This document shows, piece after piece, positions 43,339-52,579 of a stretch of DNA of 64,000 bases (positions within the stretch are counted from its first letter, which is position 1; each line of letters opens with the position of its first letter). The notes beneath the pieces are model-generated. The model was given only the letters and a program-made list of their open reading frames with translations, had not been told where the DNA came from and made no database searches. The DNA is from Streptomyces sp. MUM 203J. GTDB taxonomy: Bacteria > Actinomycetota > Actinomycetes > Streptomycetales > Streptomycetaceae. The stretch covers positions 1 to 64,000 of the forward strand of contig NZ_JADWYO010000018.1 in the NCBI RefSeq assembly GCF_022414595.1. The letters run 5' to 3'. The position numbers and the translations under genes were made by a program.

Positions 43339-45464
43339 CACGCCGGCCCGGCCACCTCGTCGAGGCCGTCGGTCGCGGCCGGCAGCCCCGCCCTGGTCGG
43401 CGCATCTCCGAGCGCTGCGGCGATCCGCCGTCGCATCCGGCGACGCTCCTCGCTCGTGAGGGCTTCGGCTGACGCCTCCCGGACGAGCGCCGAGACGAAG
43501 CGGAACCGGCCCGGGTGGTGAGGGTCCTCGCGCAGCAACTCTGCCCGCAGCAGTTGCTCCAGCACCGAGTCGACCGGTTCGTCGGCGGCGACGCGGCGCA
43601 GCAGACCGAGATCGGTCCGGTCGCCGGCCACCGCACACAGCTGGACGACCCGCCGCTCCCGTTCCGGCATCCTGGCGAGGAGAAGACGCAGGCTCTCCAG
43701 CGATCTCGCCCCGGTCCGGGAACAGCACGCACCCTTGGTCCGGCCCTCCCGGTCACACATGGCACCGCACCACATCAGGGTCCGGTGGGCGAAGTAGGGG
43801 TTCCCGCGACTCTGCCGGTACACGCACTCGATGTGCTCCTCCGCCGTGTCGGGGCCGAGCCGGGAGCGCACCAGCGCGGCGAGGGTGTGCCGAGGCAGCT
43901 CGGCCGGCCTCAGTACACCCGCCCGGGGGCCTCTGAGGATGTCGCCCAGCACCCGGCGCAGCCTGCCGTCGACCGTGATCCTCCAGTCCCAGACGGTGAG
44001 GACGAGGCCGATCCGCCAGCCGCAGCGCCGCCGGGCGAGCATCTCGAGCAGTCCAAGGGAGGCGGGGTCGGCCCAGTGGAGATCGTCCACGCAGAAGACC
44101 AGTGGTCGCTGCCCGGCCAGGGTGCGCAGTACCTCACACACGGCGTCCTGCGTCAGAAATCGCGTCCGGGCGTCGTCGGCGCCGTTCCGCTGCCCGGAGC
44201 CGGGCAGCAGCGGAGCGAGCAGCGCCTCGTAGGGTGCCGCGGCGTCGTGGAAGGCACCGGAACGCGTGACCGATAAGCGCCTGAGCGCCTGGGTCCACAG
44301 CCAGTGAGGCGGGACGCCCTGATCGTGAAGCGCGTGGACACTGACCACCTCCACGTCCTGGTGATCCGTCGCAATGCGCGCGGCTAACTCCGTGAGCAGA
44401 TGCGTCTTGCCGATCCCCAGGGGGCCGGTCACGCAGCTCACATGCTCGTGCCCGGTGAGGGCACCGACTGCCTCGGCTTCCAGGCGGCCGAGTTCCCGCT
44501 CCCGGCCGACGAAGGACGAGGAGGCCGGGCAGGGGTGCGTGAAGGTCCCACGCTCCTCACCTTCCGGGCGGGGGGCCGGGGGCTGATTCGTCGTCCCGGC
44601 CTCCGGCGTGGCGGCGGGCCGCTCCGTCGTACGCGGCAGCGCGGCGGTCCAGAGCTCCGGTTCCCGCCGGAGGATCGCCACATGGATCTGCTGGAGTTCG
44701 GTGCCGGTCTCCACACCGAGTTCCTCGGCCAGGTAGGCACGCGTCCGGTCGTACACCGCCAGCGCCTCGGCCTGCCGCCCCAGCGCGAAGAGCGCGGTCA
44801 TCAGATGGCCCACCAGGCGCTCCCGCACGGGATGGCGGCGCACCTCGCTGTCCAGCTCGAACACCACCTGCTCGACGTCGCCGATGCGCAGGCGCGCGGC
44901 GGCCCGGTGCTCCAGGACGGTGAGCCGAAGCTGCTCCAGCCGGGCGGGCTCGTGGGCGAGCGTCGGGGAGTCTTCGAACTCCGTGTAGGGGGACCCCTGC
45001 CACAGCGTCAACGCGTCCGTGAGGGTGGTGCACGCGGCGGCCGCGTCCCCGTCCTTCAGCAGCAGCTGTCCGGCGTGGACCAGTTGCTCGAAGCGGTGGA
45101 CGTCGATCTGCGACGGAGGGAGCAGGAGCACGTACCCGGGCGGATGATGGCGCAGGGCGGAGGCCGCGCCGCGGATGGCCGGCGGATCCAGCACGCCGCG
45201 CAGGTGCGAGACATGGCTCTGCAGAGCGGCGAGGGGCTTCTTCGGGGGCCTGCCCGCCCACAATTCCTCGATCAGCAGTTCGGTGGGGACGACCTGACCG
45301 CGTCTGACGACCAGCAGGGCGAGCAGGAGTCGGCGCAGCGGTGGGCCGACGGGGCGCTCGCGGCCTCCGCCCCTGACCGACATGCGCCCCAGGACACGCA
45401 GCATCGGAGCGCCGGGGTCGGCCGCCTGTTGCGGCCACGCTCCGGGGGACTGGGATACGGGCAT
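43326..45464 (-). CDS. SARP-family regulator with AAA/NB-ARC-like ATPase domain
   Basis: This 712-residue large SARP is a likely pathway activator. Residues 22-95 form an OmpR-like winged helix (MLRVLGRMSVRG, then RLLLALLVVRRGQVVPTELL), and about 95-255 is the bacterial transcriptional activator domain (FEQLVHAGQLL, DRTRAYLAEELGVETG). An ATPase follows, with Walker A GPLGIGKT near 345 and Walker B VFCVDDLHWADP near 455. The C-terminal helical part has an odd Cys group (CGAMC, then a CC pair nine residues on, and CHGC at the very end). AGGAGAG before ATG at 45464 fixes the start over an earlier in-frame ATG. Candidate binding repeats lie in the ene-reductase/SDR promoter. Confidence 0.9.
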   Translation of the reverse strand: MPVSQSPGAWPQQAADPGAPMLRVLGRMSVRGGGRERPVGPPLRRLLLALLVVRRGQVVPTELLIEELWAGRPPKKPLAALQSHVSHLRGVLDPPAIRGAASALRHHPPGYVLLLPPSQIDVHRFEQLVHAGQLLLKDGDAAAACTTLTDALTLWQGSPYTEFEDSPTLAHEPARLEQLRLTVLEHRAAARLRIGDVEQVVFELDSEVRRHPVRERLVGHLMTALFALGRQAEALAVYDRTRAYLAEELGVETGTELQQIHVAILRREPELWTAALPRTTERPAATPEAGTTNQPPAPRPEGEERGTFTHPCPASSSFVGRERELGRLEAEAVGALTGHEHVSCVTGPLGIGKTHLLTELAARIATDHQDVEVVSVHALHDQGVPPHWLWTQALRRLSVTRSGAFHDAAAPYEALLAPLLPGSGQRNGADDARTRFLTQDAVCEVLRTLAGQRPLVFCVDDLHWADPASLGLLEMLARRRCGWRIGLVLTVWDWRITVDGRLRRVLGDILRGPRAGVLRPAELPRHTLAALVRSRLGPDTAEEHIECVYRQSRGNPYFAHRTLMWCGAMCDREGRTKGACCSRTGARSLESLRLLLARMPERERRVVQLCAVAGDRTDLGLLRRVAADEPVDSVLEQLLRAELLREDPHHPGRFRFVSALVREASAEALTSEERRRMRRRIAAALGDAPTRAGLPAATDGLDEVAGPACHGC

Positions 45465-45909
45465 TGCGGTGCTCTCTCCTGACTGATCGAGTTCCACGAT
45501 GTGAACGGCCGAGAACCGGGTCGGGGAAGGACACATCGGGGACGGCATGCGATTCGACGAAAACCAGCCTTACGTAGGTCCTGTTCCGACCGTTCTCATT
45601 CTCATGGTCACCCCGTTGGATTTCGAGCCGGTGACTGAAATCGGATCAAGCGGATTCCCTCCACCGTAACGGCAGTAATTGCGTCCCATTTCTACAGCCA
45701 CCCTTTCTCGACCGCGCACCCCTGAACTGGGGATCCGGACAGGATCGGCACCAACGGCAAAACATTCACACAGAAAGAGTCCGATTGCCGTCCATGCTTG
45801 TGGAAGAAAACGGAAGAACCCGCTTCACAGCGCCTCACGCAATGAGATGGACCGCCGCCGACGGCGTGCCCGACCGGCGAGCCGAGCGATGTTCGACATC
45901 TTGGGGGCA
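45465..45909. promoter_or_regulatory. Upstream region of the SARP gene, right border of the cluster
   Basis: About 440 bp of noticeably lower GC (45.55-45.80 kb) without a credible gene. It includes a tandem TTCTCA pair near 45594-45605. It should contain the SARP promoter on the minus strand; no box was assigned. Confidence 0.45.
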
Positions 45910-46411
45910 TCACCCCGGACCGCGCCGGATGCTCTGCGGGAGCGGACCGAACCGCTCTTCCCGAGGAAGGAGCGCAGGCTCACGGCGCCACCCCCTGCCG
46001 AACCGCCCGGCGGTGGCCGGCAGACCCGTCATCCCGGATCCGCCCGGTCCTCCGAAGTTCGAAGATCCGCACCGGGGCGGCCGACGGTCCGCCGCCCCGG
46101 TGCGCATCAACGCCGTGCCGGCCGTCTCGCCTTCCAGCCGTGTGCAGTCCAGGGGAACGGCGAGCGTGCCGCACTGCCAGGACTCGTCGGGGCGGGGCCG
46201 CCATCCTGGCAGACGGCCGGGGCGGGACAGGTAGGCCGCAGAAGCCGCTGAACTGTCAGCGAGGAGGGCAGTTGTCCCTCGTCCTGCCCCAGGGAAGGGG
46301 ACTCCGGACCGTCGCCGGTCACGCCGCATCCCGCGGTGGCGATCAGCACGAGACCGATCACCGCCCCGTCACCCTGCGCAGTCGCCTCGGCCTCGGCCGA
46401 CGCGGCGCCAT
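45910..46411 (-). pseudogene. Broken S33 tripeptidyl-aminopeptidase-like lipoprotein, N-terminal part only
   Basis: Reading the minus strand with frame changes gives a lipoprotein signal (basic start MAPRRPRPRRLRR, then IGLVLIATAGC with a lipobox Cys), then WQCGTLAVPLDCTR, TALMRTGAADRR and NFGGPGGSGMTGLP. These are the N-terminal landmarks of secreted alpha/beta-hydrolase aminopeptidases of Streptomyces. At least two frameshifts separate the segments, and the catalytic Ser, Asp and His regions (about 330 residues) are absent. It is a clear remnant, starting from ATG at 46411. Confidence 0.7.
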
Positions 46412-46599
46412 GTCGACTGACGTCGTACGGTACTTCATGAGTGGACACGGTTCTTTCGTCGGAACGTGGGAAGTGGGTGTGGGCACCCCGGCCGGTCGCA
46501 GTGCCGCAGTTCACCCGCCGGGCGGTCGGGCCCGGAGCCAGGGGCAGTGCCATCGAACAGCAGCACCGGGCGCGCGACCAGAGCCCACGCACCGAAGAC

Positions 46600-46850
46600 C
46601 GCAAAGGTTTCGGTGCGGAGCCCGGCCCGAAACCGCCCCGGAGTCGGCCGGTGACCTCCTCGACGTCTGCTTCTTACACCCCTTCGACGACGGCAACGCC
46701 CGCTCCGCCCTCCTCACCCTCCTTCTTCGTCCTCGCCCGCGAAGGCGTCGCACTCGACAACGTGCGCCTGCTGCGCCGCGTCTCCTTCCGCGCCGACGAC
46801 CCGCAAGACGCACTCGCCCTCGCCCTCGCCCGCTGCAACGACCACCCTGC
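46600..46850 (+). pseudogene. Fic/Doc-domain protein remnant
   Basis: The Fic core motif HPFDDGNAR is at 46677-46703, followed by SALLTLL. One base shift then gives FVLAREGVALDNVRLLRRVS and DDPQDALALALAR, the downstream helices of a Fic domain. No intact start or N-terminal helix is found. Fic domains transfer AMP or other nucleotides to proteins; this copy must be dead. Confidence 0.6.
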
Positions 46851-46974
46851 GCGACACCCGACGAAGGGCCACCGACCCGCCGCCCTGGATACTCAGGGAC
46901 CCCGGCAGCACCGGCCCGGAACACGACCTGCACCAGGGCGGCCGGAACGGCGTCCTCGGCCGTCCATTCCCCCC

Positions 46975-47900
46975 TCGGACAGAGCGGCGACCAGGCGTAC
47001 GTGATCATGGTGAAGCCGGCGGAACGGTGCTTGGTACGGGCCTTGGCAAGCCAGGCGCCGATCTCGACGTGTCGCCGTCGACGCGGATCGTCTCGCGGGC
47101 GGCCGGGGCGCGGCCTTCGCGGTGCGGGAAGAGCTCCAGGAGCTGGACGGTCTCCTCGAAGGTGCGGCGGGCGCGACGGGTGGGGGCGAGGGGGGTGGCG
47201 CCGGGAGTGAGGCCGAGGTCGGTGATCAGCTGCTGGCCAGGGGTGGGGGTGGGCCATGGCGTCCGCGCGGGCCTGATCAAGCTGGTTCTTGGCGGCGAGG
47301 AGGCGTTGTTCGGCGAGCCAGGCGCCGACGTGGGTGGTGGCGGGGGCAGCGAGGTGACCGTGCAGGCGGTGGTAGTCGGCTGCGGCAGCCAGGCCGCGTC
47401 GTGCTTGTCCCAGATCATGCCCAGGGCGTCGAGTTCGGCCATCCAGTCGGATCCGAGGCGGCCTGTCTTCACCGCGTCGTGCGTGGTGGTGATGAAGGTG
47501 CCGAGGGTGCAGCCGGTGGGATCGGTGTAGTCGGCGGGGACGTCGAGGTGGCCGTACTGGTCGCGGTAGGAGCGGGCGGCGGCGAGCCCCAGGCGGCGGG
47601 TGCGGGAGACGGCCGGGTCTCGGGGGCCGAAGGAGACCAGGTCCATCGCCTGGGCGATGCGTTCGGGGTGGACGGTGAAGTCGAAGTGCCAGCGGCAGGC
47701 GATGACATCGCTGGTCTCCTTCGGCAGGCGGTTGGTCTTGTCCGGAAGACGCTCGAGGATGCGGTGGTCGTGGCCGCCCGGCGCGCCGGCGATCGCGCAC
47801 CGGCTCGTAGGCGGTGCCCAGGATGTCCTCGCCGTCGGCGCCGGGTGGAACGCAGACAGGGACGATCAGCGAGGCGGTCCTGCCGGAGAGGTCCAAGCGC
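46975..47900 (-). pseudogene. Decayed helicase C-terminus with helicase-associated (HA) repeats
   Basis: Segments in shifting minus-strand frames read SLIVPVCVPPGADGEDILGT, LGLAAARSYRDQYGHLDVPA, GSDWMAELDALGMIWDKHDA, then YHRLHGHLAAPATTHVGAWL and VEIGAWLAKARTKHRS. These are HA-domain repeats that follow the motor domain in large Streptomyces DEAD/DEAH helicases. At least three frameshifts are needed and no helicase motor motifs remain. Related helicases are common near Streptomyces chromosome ends and on plasmids. Confidence 0.65.
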
Positions 47901-47944
47901 AGGGCGCGGCCGGGCGGGTATACGTCCCATGTGTGGGTTGATCA

Positions 47945-48490
47945 CTACTGGGTCAGCGAGTCCAGGAGTTCTTGGCCGTTCTGCCAGGAGCCCAGTCCGC
48001 TGGCGGAGTTGATGTGTCCGCACGCGCCCGCCAGGTGCCATCGTGCCTCCCACCGTGCCGCGAACCCGGCTGCTGCCCCGGGGGTGCAGTACGGATCGTC
48101 GGTGCTGCCCACGACCAGAGCCGGGCACGGCAACGGCTGTGCCGACACCTCTATGAACGTCGCGGCCGCCTGGCGTGGGAACGACGGCCCGTGCGGGTCG
48201 GGCGGCGCGACCAGGAATGCTCCGCCGATCGCACTTGAGGGGTTCTTGTTCAGCCAGGCGGACGCCGCCCAGCAGCCCAGGCTGTGGGCCACCAGCACAA
48301 CGTGGCTGTCCTGCTGGGAAACGTCGTCGTACGCCTCCTGCACAGCGTCGACCCAGTCATCCAGATCGGGTGCGGACCACGAGGCAGGGGAGATCCTCAC
48401 AGCTGAGGTGTCCCACTGCCGTTCCCACAAGGTCTGCCAGTGTTGCCCGTCCGAGCCGTCGATACCGGGGATGATGACGTACGCGGCCAC
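47945..48490 (-). CDS. RBBP9/YdeN-family alpha/beta serine hydrolase
   Basis: This is a 181-residue small hydrolase. VIIPGIDGSDGQHWQTLWE at the N-terminus and the nucleophile motif VAHSLGCWAAS are typical of the RBBP9/YdeN group. FLVAPPDP, LVVGSTDDPYC (acid) and GHINSASGLGSW (His) complete the triad region. GTG at 48490 is preferred to the longer frame because the family starts directly at this strand. Physiological substrate unknown. It appears intact amid several pseudogenes. Confidence 0.85.
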   Translation of the reverse strand: MAAYVIIPGIDGSDGQHWQTLWERQWDTSAVRISPASWSAPDLDDWVDAVQEAYDDVSQQDSHVVLVAHSLGCWAASAWLNKNPSSAIGGAFLVAPPDPHGPSFPRQAAATFIEVSAQPLPCPALVVGSTDDPYCTPGAAAGFAARWEARWHLAGACGHINSASGLGSWQNGQELLDSLTQ

Positions 48491-48613
48491 TGCCCACCAC
48501 CGTTTCGCTCGTCGCTCCCTACGTTCACGGGAGCACCTGGCGCAGATTCTGCCGGATACATCTGCGCAACGGCAGTGACGCAAGTGATCTCAAAGAAGAT
48601 GGCGCGGACAGCA

Positions 48614-48850
48614 ATGGACCCACTCGACCGGATAGACCGAGACATCCTCGCCCGGCTCAGACCGACGGCCGGTCGACCGGCGCAGAGGTAGGGCGCCGCG
48701 TCGGACTCTCACAGCCCGCGGCCAGCGCGCGCATCCAACGTCTGGAGAAGAACGCCGTCATCACCAGCCACCGAGCCGTGGTCGACCCGGCGGCCCTCGG
48801 TCTGAACATTCACGCGGTCATATCGAGTGTCCGAGATCATGGGGAAGCTT
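48614..48850 (+). pseudogene. Lrp/AsnC-type regulator fragment
   Basis: LDRIDRDILARLR is followed, after a frameshift near 48685, by VGRRVGLSQPAASARIQRLE and AVVDPAALGLNIHAVIS, the N-terminal winged helix and first strand of an Lrp/AsnC protein. The ligand domain is missing and the frame soon stops. It is divergent from the RBBP9-like gene, which it may once have regulated. Confidence 0.7.
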
Positions 48851-48950
48851 CAGCTCCGGCCTCATCAGAGAAACGGACATGTCATGGACCACCCTGATGC
48901 CAGCCGGGTGAAGGCCCGGATACACGGGCGTCGATATCAACGTCGGTATC

Positions 48951-50360
48951 TCACTCCTGTGAGTGATCGCACCGGTCCGCCGTCGGCCAGGGTACGAACG
49001 TCCCGTCCGCACGCTCTACCAGAAGCCGTTTGCCATGTGTCAGCACACCGCGCGGCCGCAGCCCCGTCAGGCTCGCGGTGGTGTACGCGGCACTCAGGCC
49101 GCCGAGGTCATGGACGAGACCGATCTTGAACAGCGAACGTGTCTCGGCGATGGCCTCGTGGTCCCCCGCGCGCATGACCACGCGCAGTTCAGGCGCGACT
49201 GCCAGGGCCGTCACCGCCACAGCGACGTTGTCCAGATCGACCGATGCCACAGCCGCCATCGCCTGAGCCTTGTGCAGGCCGAGTCTGCGCAGCACGAACC
49301 TGTCCGTCGCATCGGCGACGACGACCGGCAGACCCATCGCTTTCGCCAGACGGAGGTTCGGGGCCGTCGGGTCCCGCTCTACCGCGACCACGGCGATGCC
49401 CAGGGCCTGCAACCGGGTACACAGCCGCAGTCCCACCTGCCCCAGTCCGACCACGACCACGTGGCCTGCTCGGGGCAGGGTCCGTGTGCCCACGATGCCG
49501 ACTGAGCGCGGGGCGAGCAGGCGATCGACCACACCTGCTGTGAAGACGGCGGTGAACACGATGGTGATGAGCATCGCGAGGCCGTTGAAGACCAGATACG
49601 AGTGCGAGCCGTGGGCGAGTGCGGGGCCGACGGCGGCTACGGTTCGCGCTGCTTCGAAGAACGCCTCGACGGGTGGCCGGTGGTGGCGGGTCACCAGCCA
49701 GGCCCAGTCCGACAGCAGTACGGCGAGCAGACCCGCCAGACCCATGAGCATGATCCTCGAACTGCCGTCGTGTGGTCGAAGCTGCCCCCGGACCCTCCCC
49801 AGCCAGGCACGGTACCTCAGGGAGCGCGGTGGCCGGTACGGCTGGAGGCTCACGCTCTTCCCGTCCCAGCGAGCACCGGCGTGCCCACTGGGTGTACGGG
49901 TGAGTGCGAGCAGATCGGGCTCAAGGCAGGCTGCCAGGAGGACCGGAGCGGCGACATCGGCCGGCGAGGTGACCTGACAGTTGGGAACCACGCGTACGAG
50001 TTGTTCGGCGACGGTCCGGTCGAAGATCGTCACCACGAGTGTGACGTTGGGGCGGATGTGCGCTACTGCGAGCGCGTAGCGCAGGGACGCGACGTCGTCG
50101 TCGAGCAGGATCGCGACACCTGCCACCCGCCGGTCCAGTGCCTGGCGGAGATCCTCGTCCGTGGGCTGGGCGAAGTGGCGCACGCGGTGTCCTGCCGACT
50201 GCAGGGAGCCGCAGACCCTGCGCGCCACGTCACTGCCGATCACGACGAAGTACCGCTCCGGTGTTCCGTTCCCGGAGAGCGGAACACCGACCGCGTCGGG
50301 TGTGCACCGCTCGGCGGAGGCGGAAGTGCGGGGGTGCTCAGAGGCCGGATGTGCAGTCAT
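48951..50360 (-). CDS. Membrane protein with two TrkA-N (RCK-like) NAD-binding domains
   Basis: This 469-residue protein has a first nucleotide-binding-like domain (YFVVIGSDVARRVCGSLQSA), then hydrophobic segments (MLMGLAGLLAVLLSDWAWLV and LAMLITIVFTAVFTAGVVDR), then a second Rossmann domain with the intact motif VVVVGLGQVGLRL and an acidic VAVERD end of strand 2. The layout resembles potassium-channel or TrkA-like ion-conductance regulators. The pore signature TVGYG is absent; AAVGPALAHGS occupies the expected place, so channel function is doubtful. The start at 50360 lacks a clear ribosome site and overlaps an upstream small ORF by 23 bp. Confidence 0.72.
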   Translation of the reverse strand: MTAHPASEHPRTSASAERCTPDAVGVPLSGNGTPERYFVVIGSDVARRVCGSLQSAGHRVRHFAQPTDEDLRQALDRRVAGVAILLDDDVASLRYALAVAHIRPNVTLVVTIFDRTVAEQLVRVVPNCQVTSPADVAAPVLLAACLEPDLLALTRTPSGHAGARWDGKSVSLQPYRPPRSLRYRAWLGRVRGQLRPHDGSSRIMLMGLAGLLAVLLSDWAWLVTRHHRPPVEAFFEAARTVAAVGPALAHGSHSYLVFNGLAMLITIVFTAVFTAGVVDRLLAPRSVGIVGTRTLPRAGHVVVVGLGQVGLRLCTRLQALGIAVVAVERDPTAPNLRLAKAMGLPVVVADATDRFVLRRLGLHKAQAMAAVASVDLDNVAVAVTALAVAPELRVVMRAGDHEAIAETRSLFKIGLVHDLGGLSAAYTTASLTGLRPRGVLTHGKRLLVERADGTFVPWPTADRCDHSQE

Positions 50361-50670
50361 CAGAACGGTAGGGATCGCAGACGAGGCAACGGAGAGTTCG
50401 ACAGCCGGTGCAGCGGGTCATCGGCTGCCCACAATGACACTCGGGGACATCCGGACCAGGGCGCGAGCCGCCGTAGGCGCTGCCCGGGACGTCGCCGAGG
50501 GCCGATCCATCATCGCTGTCGGCGTCATCGTGGGCTGCCAGGACGAGGCGGGCCCGGTCTGTGGTTTCCGGTTTCTCCACGGAGCACACGGGCCCGCCGT
50601 CACGGTGACCTGTGATCGGCCGGGGGCCGAGGCTGTCGGCGCGCGGACCGGCCCTGCCTGCAATGCTCAT
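50338..50670 (-). CDS. Small Cys-rich (zinc-ribbon-like) protein, unrecognised
   Basis: The 110-residue frame ends with CHCGQPMTRCTGCRTLRC followed by a further LVCDPYRSDDC, a CxC...CxxC...CxxC arrangement that could bind zinc. The first 70 residues are low-complexity and probably disordered. It overlaps the start of the TrkA-N gene by 23 bp, which suggests co-translation. Start ATG 50670 is the first available. The family is not recognised; the Cys pattern is the main argument that it is real. Confidence 0.45.
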   Translation of the reverse strand: MSIAGRAGPRADSLGPRPITGHRDGGPVCSVEKPETTDRARLVLAAHDDADSDDGSALGDVPGSAYGGSRPGPDVPECHCGQPMTRCTGCRTLRCLVCDPYRSDDCTSGL

Positions 50671-51214
50671 GTCCCAACTCTCAATCGACGTGTGTGCGCC
50701 CGGCTCGGATCGTGCCGGCGGGGATCAGAACCGCAGCACGCATTCACCCGGGCAGGAACAGCCGGGGGGAGGCGGACTGGGAACCACGGGTCTGCCGGAC
50801 CGCAGGCGGTCCACCCGGAAGGGCAGAAGGGGCTGCGGCCTCTCGCCCTGTCGTCATGACGGCCGCCCGGCCCACCGGACCACGTGCGGCAGGATGCCGG
50901 GGGCAGCTGTGAGCCAGGGCGGGACCTGCCGCTGCGGCGGCGAGCGCCGAGGGTCGCTCGGTGCAGGCAACTGCGTGTGCCCACAAGGTAGGAGCGAGCT
51001 GTGCTCGGCGCCATGGACATACGCCACACGGTCAGGCCACCTCGTCAGACAGATGCTCAAGGGCGGTGGAGGCCGGGCCTCACACCGAAGCCGGCCTCGC
51101 GCCGGCCGCCCAGGGCACGGCTGTGTCCCGCCGAGGGGTGCGGAGTCCCTTCTTCCCTGCCGGCAAGGCCACCCGCCGTGCCGCGAGTCGGCACTCGACG
51201 GCGGCCGGTGACGG
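50671..51214. other. Gene-free stretch
   Basis: No coherent coding frame, promoter or repeat was found between the Cys-rich ORF and the IS fragment. Confidence 0.5.
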
Positions 51215-51820
51215 TCACTGTGACATCAACCCGGCGGAACGCCGACCGGAGCCCGTCGGCGCCGCGCTCCCCTGACCGCCGTCCGCTGCCGTCCTGTACA
51301 GGACTGGAAGGGCGTGGATGCGGGCGGCGGTGATGTCGGGCGTGGACCCTGGCTCGGCGTCCGAGACCCACAGGGGGGTGCCGTCCGGGGCGGACAGGAA
51401 CTGGAAGTTGCCGCCGAATGCCTTGTGCTTCTGGGAGAACCACAGGTCGTTGCCGTGGTCGCGGACGCGGGCCAGGCGGTCGGACTCGATCAGAGTGCCG
51501 TCGAGGATGACGTGTGTCACGCCTTCGCGCCGACAGCGGTTCAGGACCTCGTGCAGGCCGGGCGCCTGGTCGGCGAGGACGTCGATGCCCTCGTGGAGGT
51601 AGCGGTAGCCGGTGGCCTGGGAAACGCCGGCGTCGCGCGCCAGGCAGTGCACGCACCCGCGGTCGCGGAACCAGCGGAGCACCAGCACCGCCTGACGGAA
51701 CGGCCCCAGAGCCCGCGAGCCCTTCGGGGTGCCGATCCGGCGTCGGTGGGCGGCCAGCAGGCGGGCGAGGTACTCCACCAGGTGGCGCGGGACGTCGAGC
51801 GTGGCAACATGGGTGACCAA
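51215..51820 (-). mobile_element. IS5-family transposase, C-terminally truncated
   Basis: Residues 1-180 read as an IS5-family transposase of the HTH/DDE_4 type common in Streptomyces: MVTHVATLDVPRHLVEYLAR, RWFRDRGCVHCLARDAGVSQ, then the first DDE aspartate in THVILDGTLIESDRL and DLWFSQKHKAFGGN. After LPVLYRTAADG (about 51280) the sequence turns into unrelated residues and stops, so the last third, with the remaining catalytic acids, is lost. Terminal inverted repeats were not located. Confidence 0.82.
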
Positions 51821-51995
51821 CGTGAAGCCTCTGGTCCAGCGGACGATCTTGTGAGAGAGACCTGCCCTACCAGGAACTTCATGTCTTTCCGCAACCCAGG
51901 GGCCGCAGCCGCTCGCCAGCGACGCCCACCGATCGCCCTGGCCCCACAGAGATCGTCTCGCTGGGAAAACCTCACTGGCTCAGCTCTCTTGCCGG

Positions 51996-52553
51996 TCATT
52001 GACTGCGAAGGACGATCAGCCCACGTCCCGTTCTGGCCGCTTCGTCCAGCCAGCGCTGGTGCATTTCTATGATGAAGAGAAAATGCTCGATGTCACGGAT
52101 GTCGTACTTGCGAATAGGTGACGGCATGTCCGCGTCATGGGCGGCTTGTTCGATCTCGGCCCATGGCACCGCCCTCATGCGTTCGAGCACCGTCCGCACC
52201 GTTGCCGGACGCATCGAGTAGTATATTTCGTCGCAGGGGAGTTCGATTCCGACATCGTCGGCAAGATCCTCGGGCAGTTCGGGACAGTCCTGTCCGAAGT
52301 CCATGAGGACGCAGCCGAGAAAAGCGTCGGCTTTGTTACGCGGCAGAGTTGGCAACTGGTCACGCAGGATCTCGTAGTAGAAGCTGGCTTCGATGAAATC
52401 GAAACCGCGGTAGTTTCGCTCGGTTGCGAATGGCAGATCGTCACCGTTTGGGTTCTCAGGTGCGTTCCAGTAGAAATTGATGCCGCGAGACTCCCGGCAG
52501 GCCGCGACGGCGGGCGCCCATTCAGTGATCAGGCAGATGACATCGAAGGCCAT
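51996..52553 (-). CDS. Unrecognised 185-residue acidic protein between two IS remnants
   Basis: The start is secure: AAGGAGGAG six bases before ATG at 52553. The sequence (MAFDVICLITEWAPAVAA, then FDFIEASFYYEILRDQLPTL, EIYYSMRPATVRTVLERM and IEHFLFIIEMHQRWLDEAAR) is globular, acidic and rich in aromatic residues, with no signal peptide or membrane segment. GC and third-position G/C are lower than in neighbours. I do not recognise the family; it looks like a small immunity-type or accessory protein only in size and acidity. Its place between IS fragments suggests it arrived by transfer. Confidence 0.7.
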   Translation of the reverse strand: MAFDVICLITEWAPAVAACRESRGINFYWNAPENPNGDDLPFATERNYRGFDFIEASFYYEILRDQLPTLPRNKADAFLGCVLMDFGQDCPELPEDLADDVGIELPCDEIYYSMRPATVRTVLERMRAVPWAEIEQAAHDADMPSPIRKYDIRDIEHFLFIIEMHQRWLDEAARTGRGLIVLRSQ

Positions 52554-52579
52554 CAGCTCCTCCTTGCGGTTGGTCGGGG

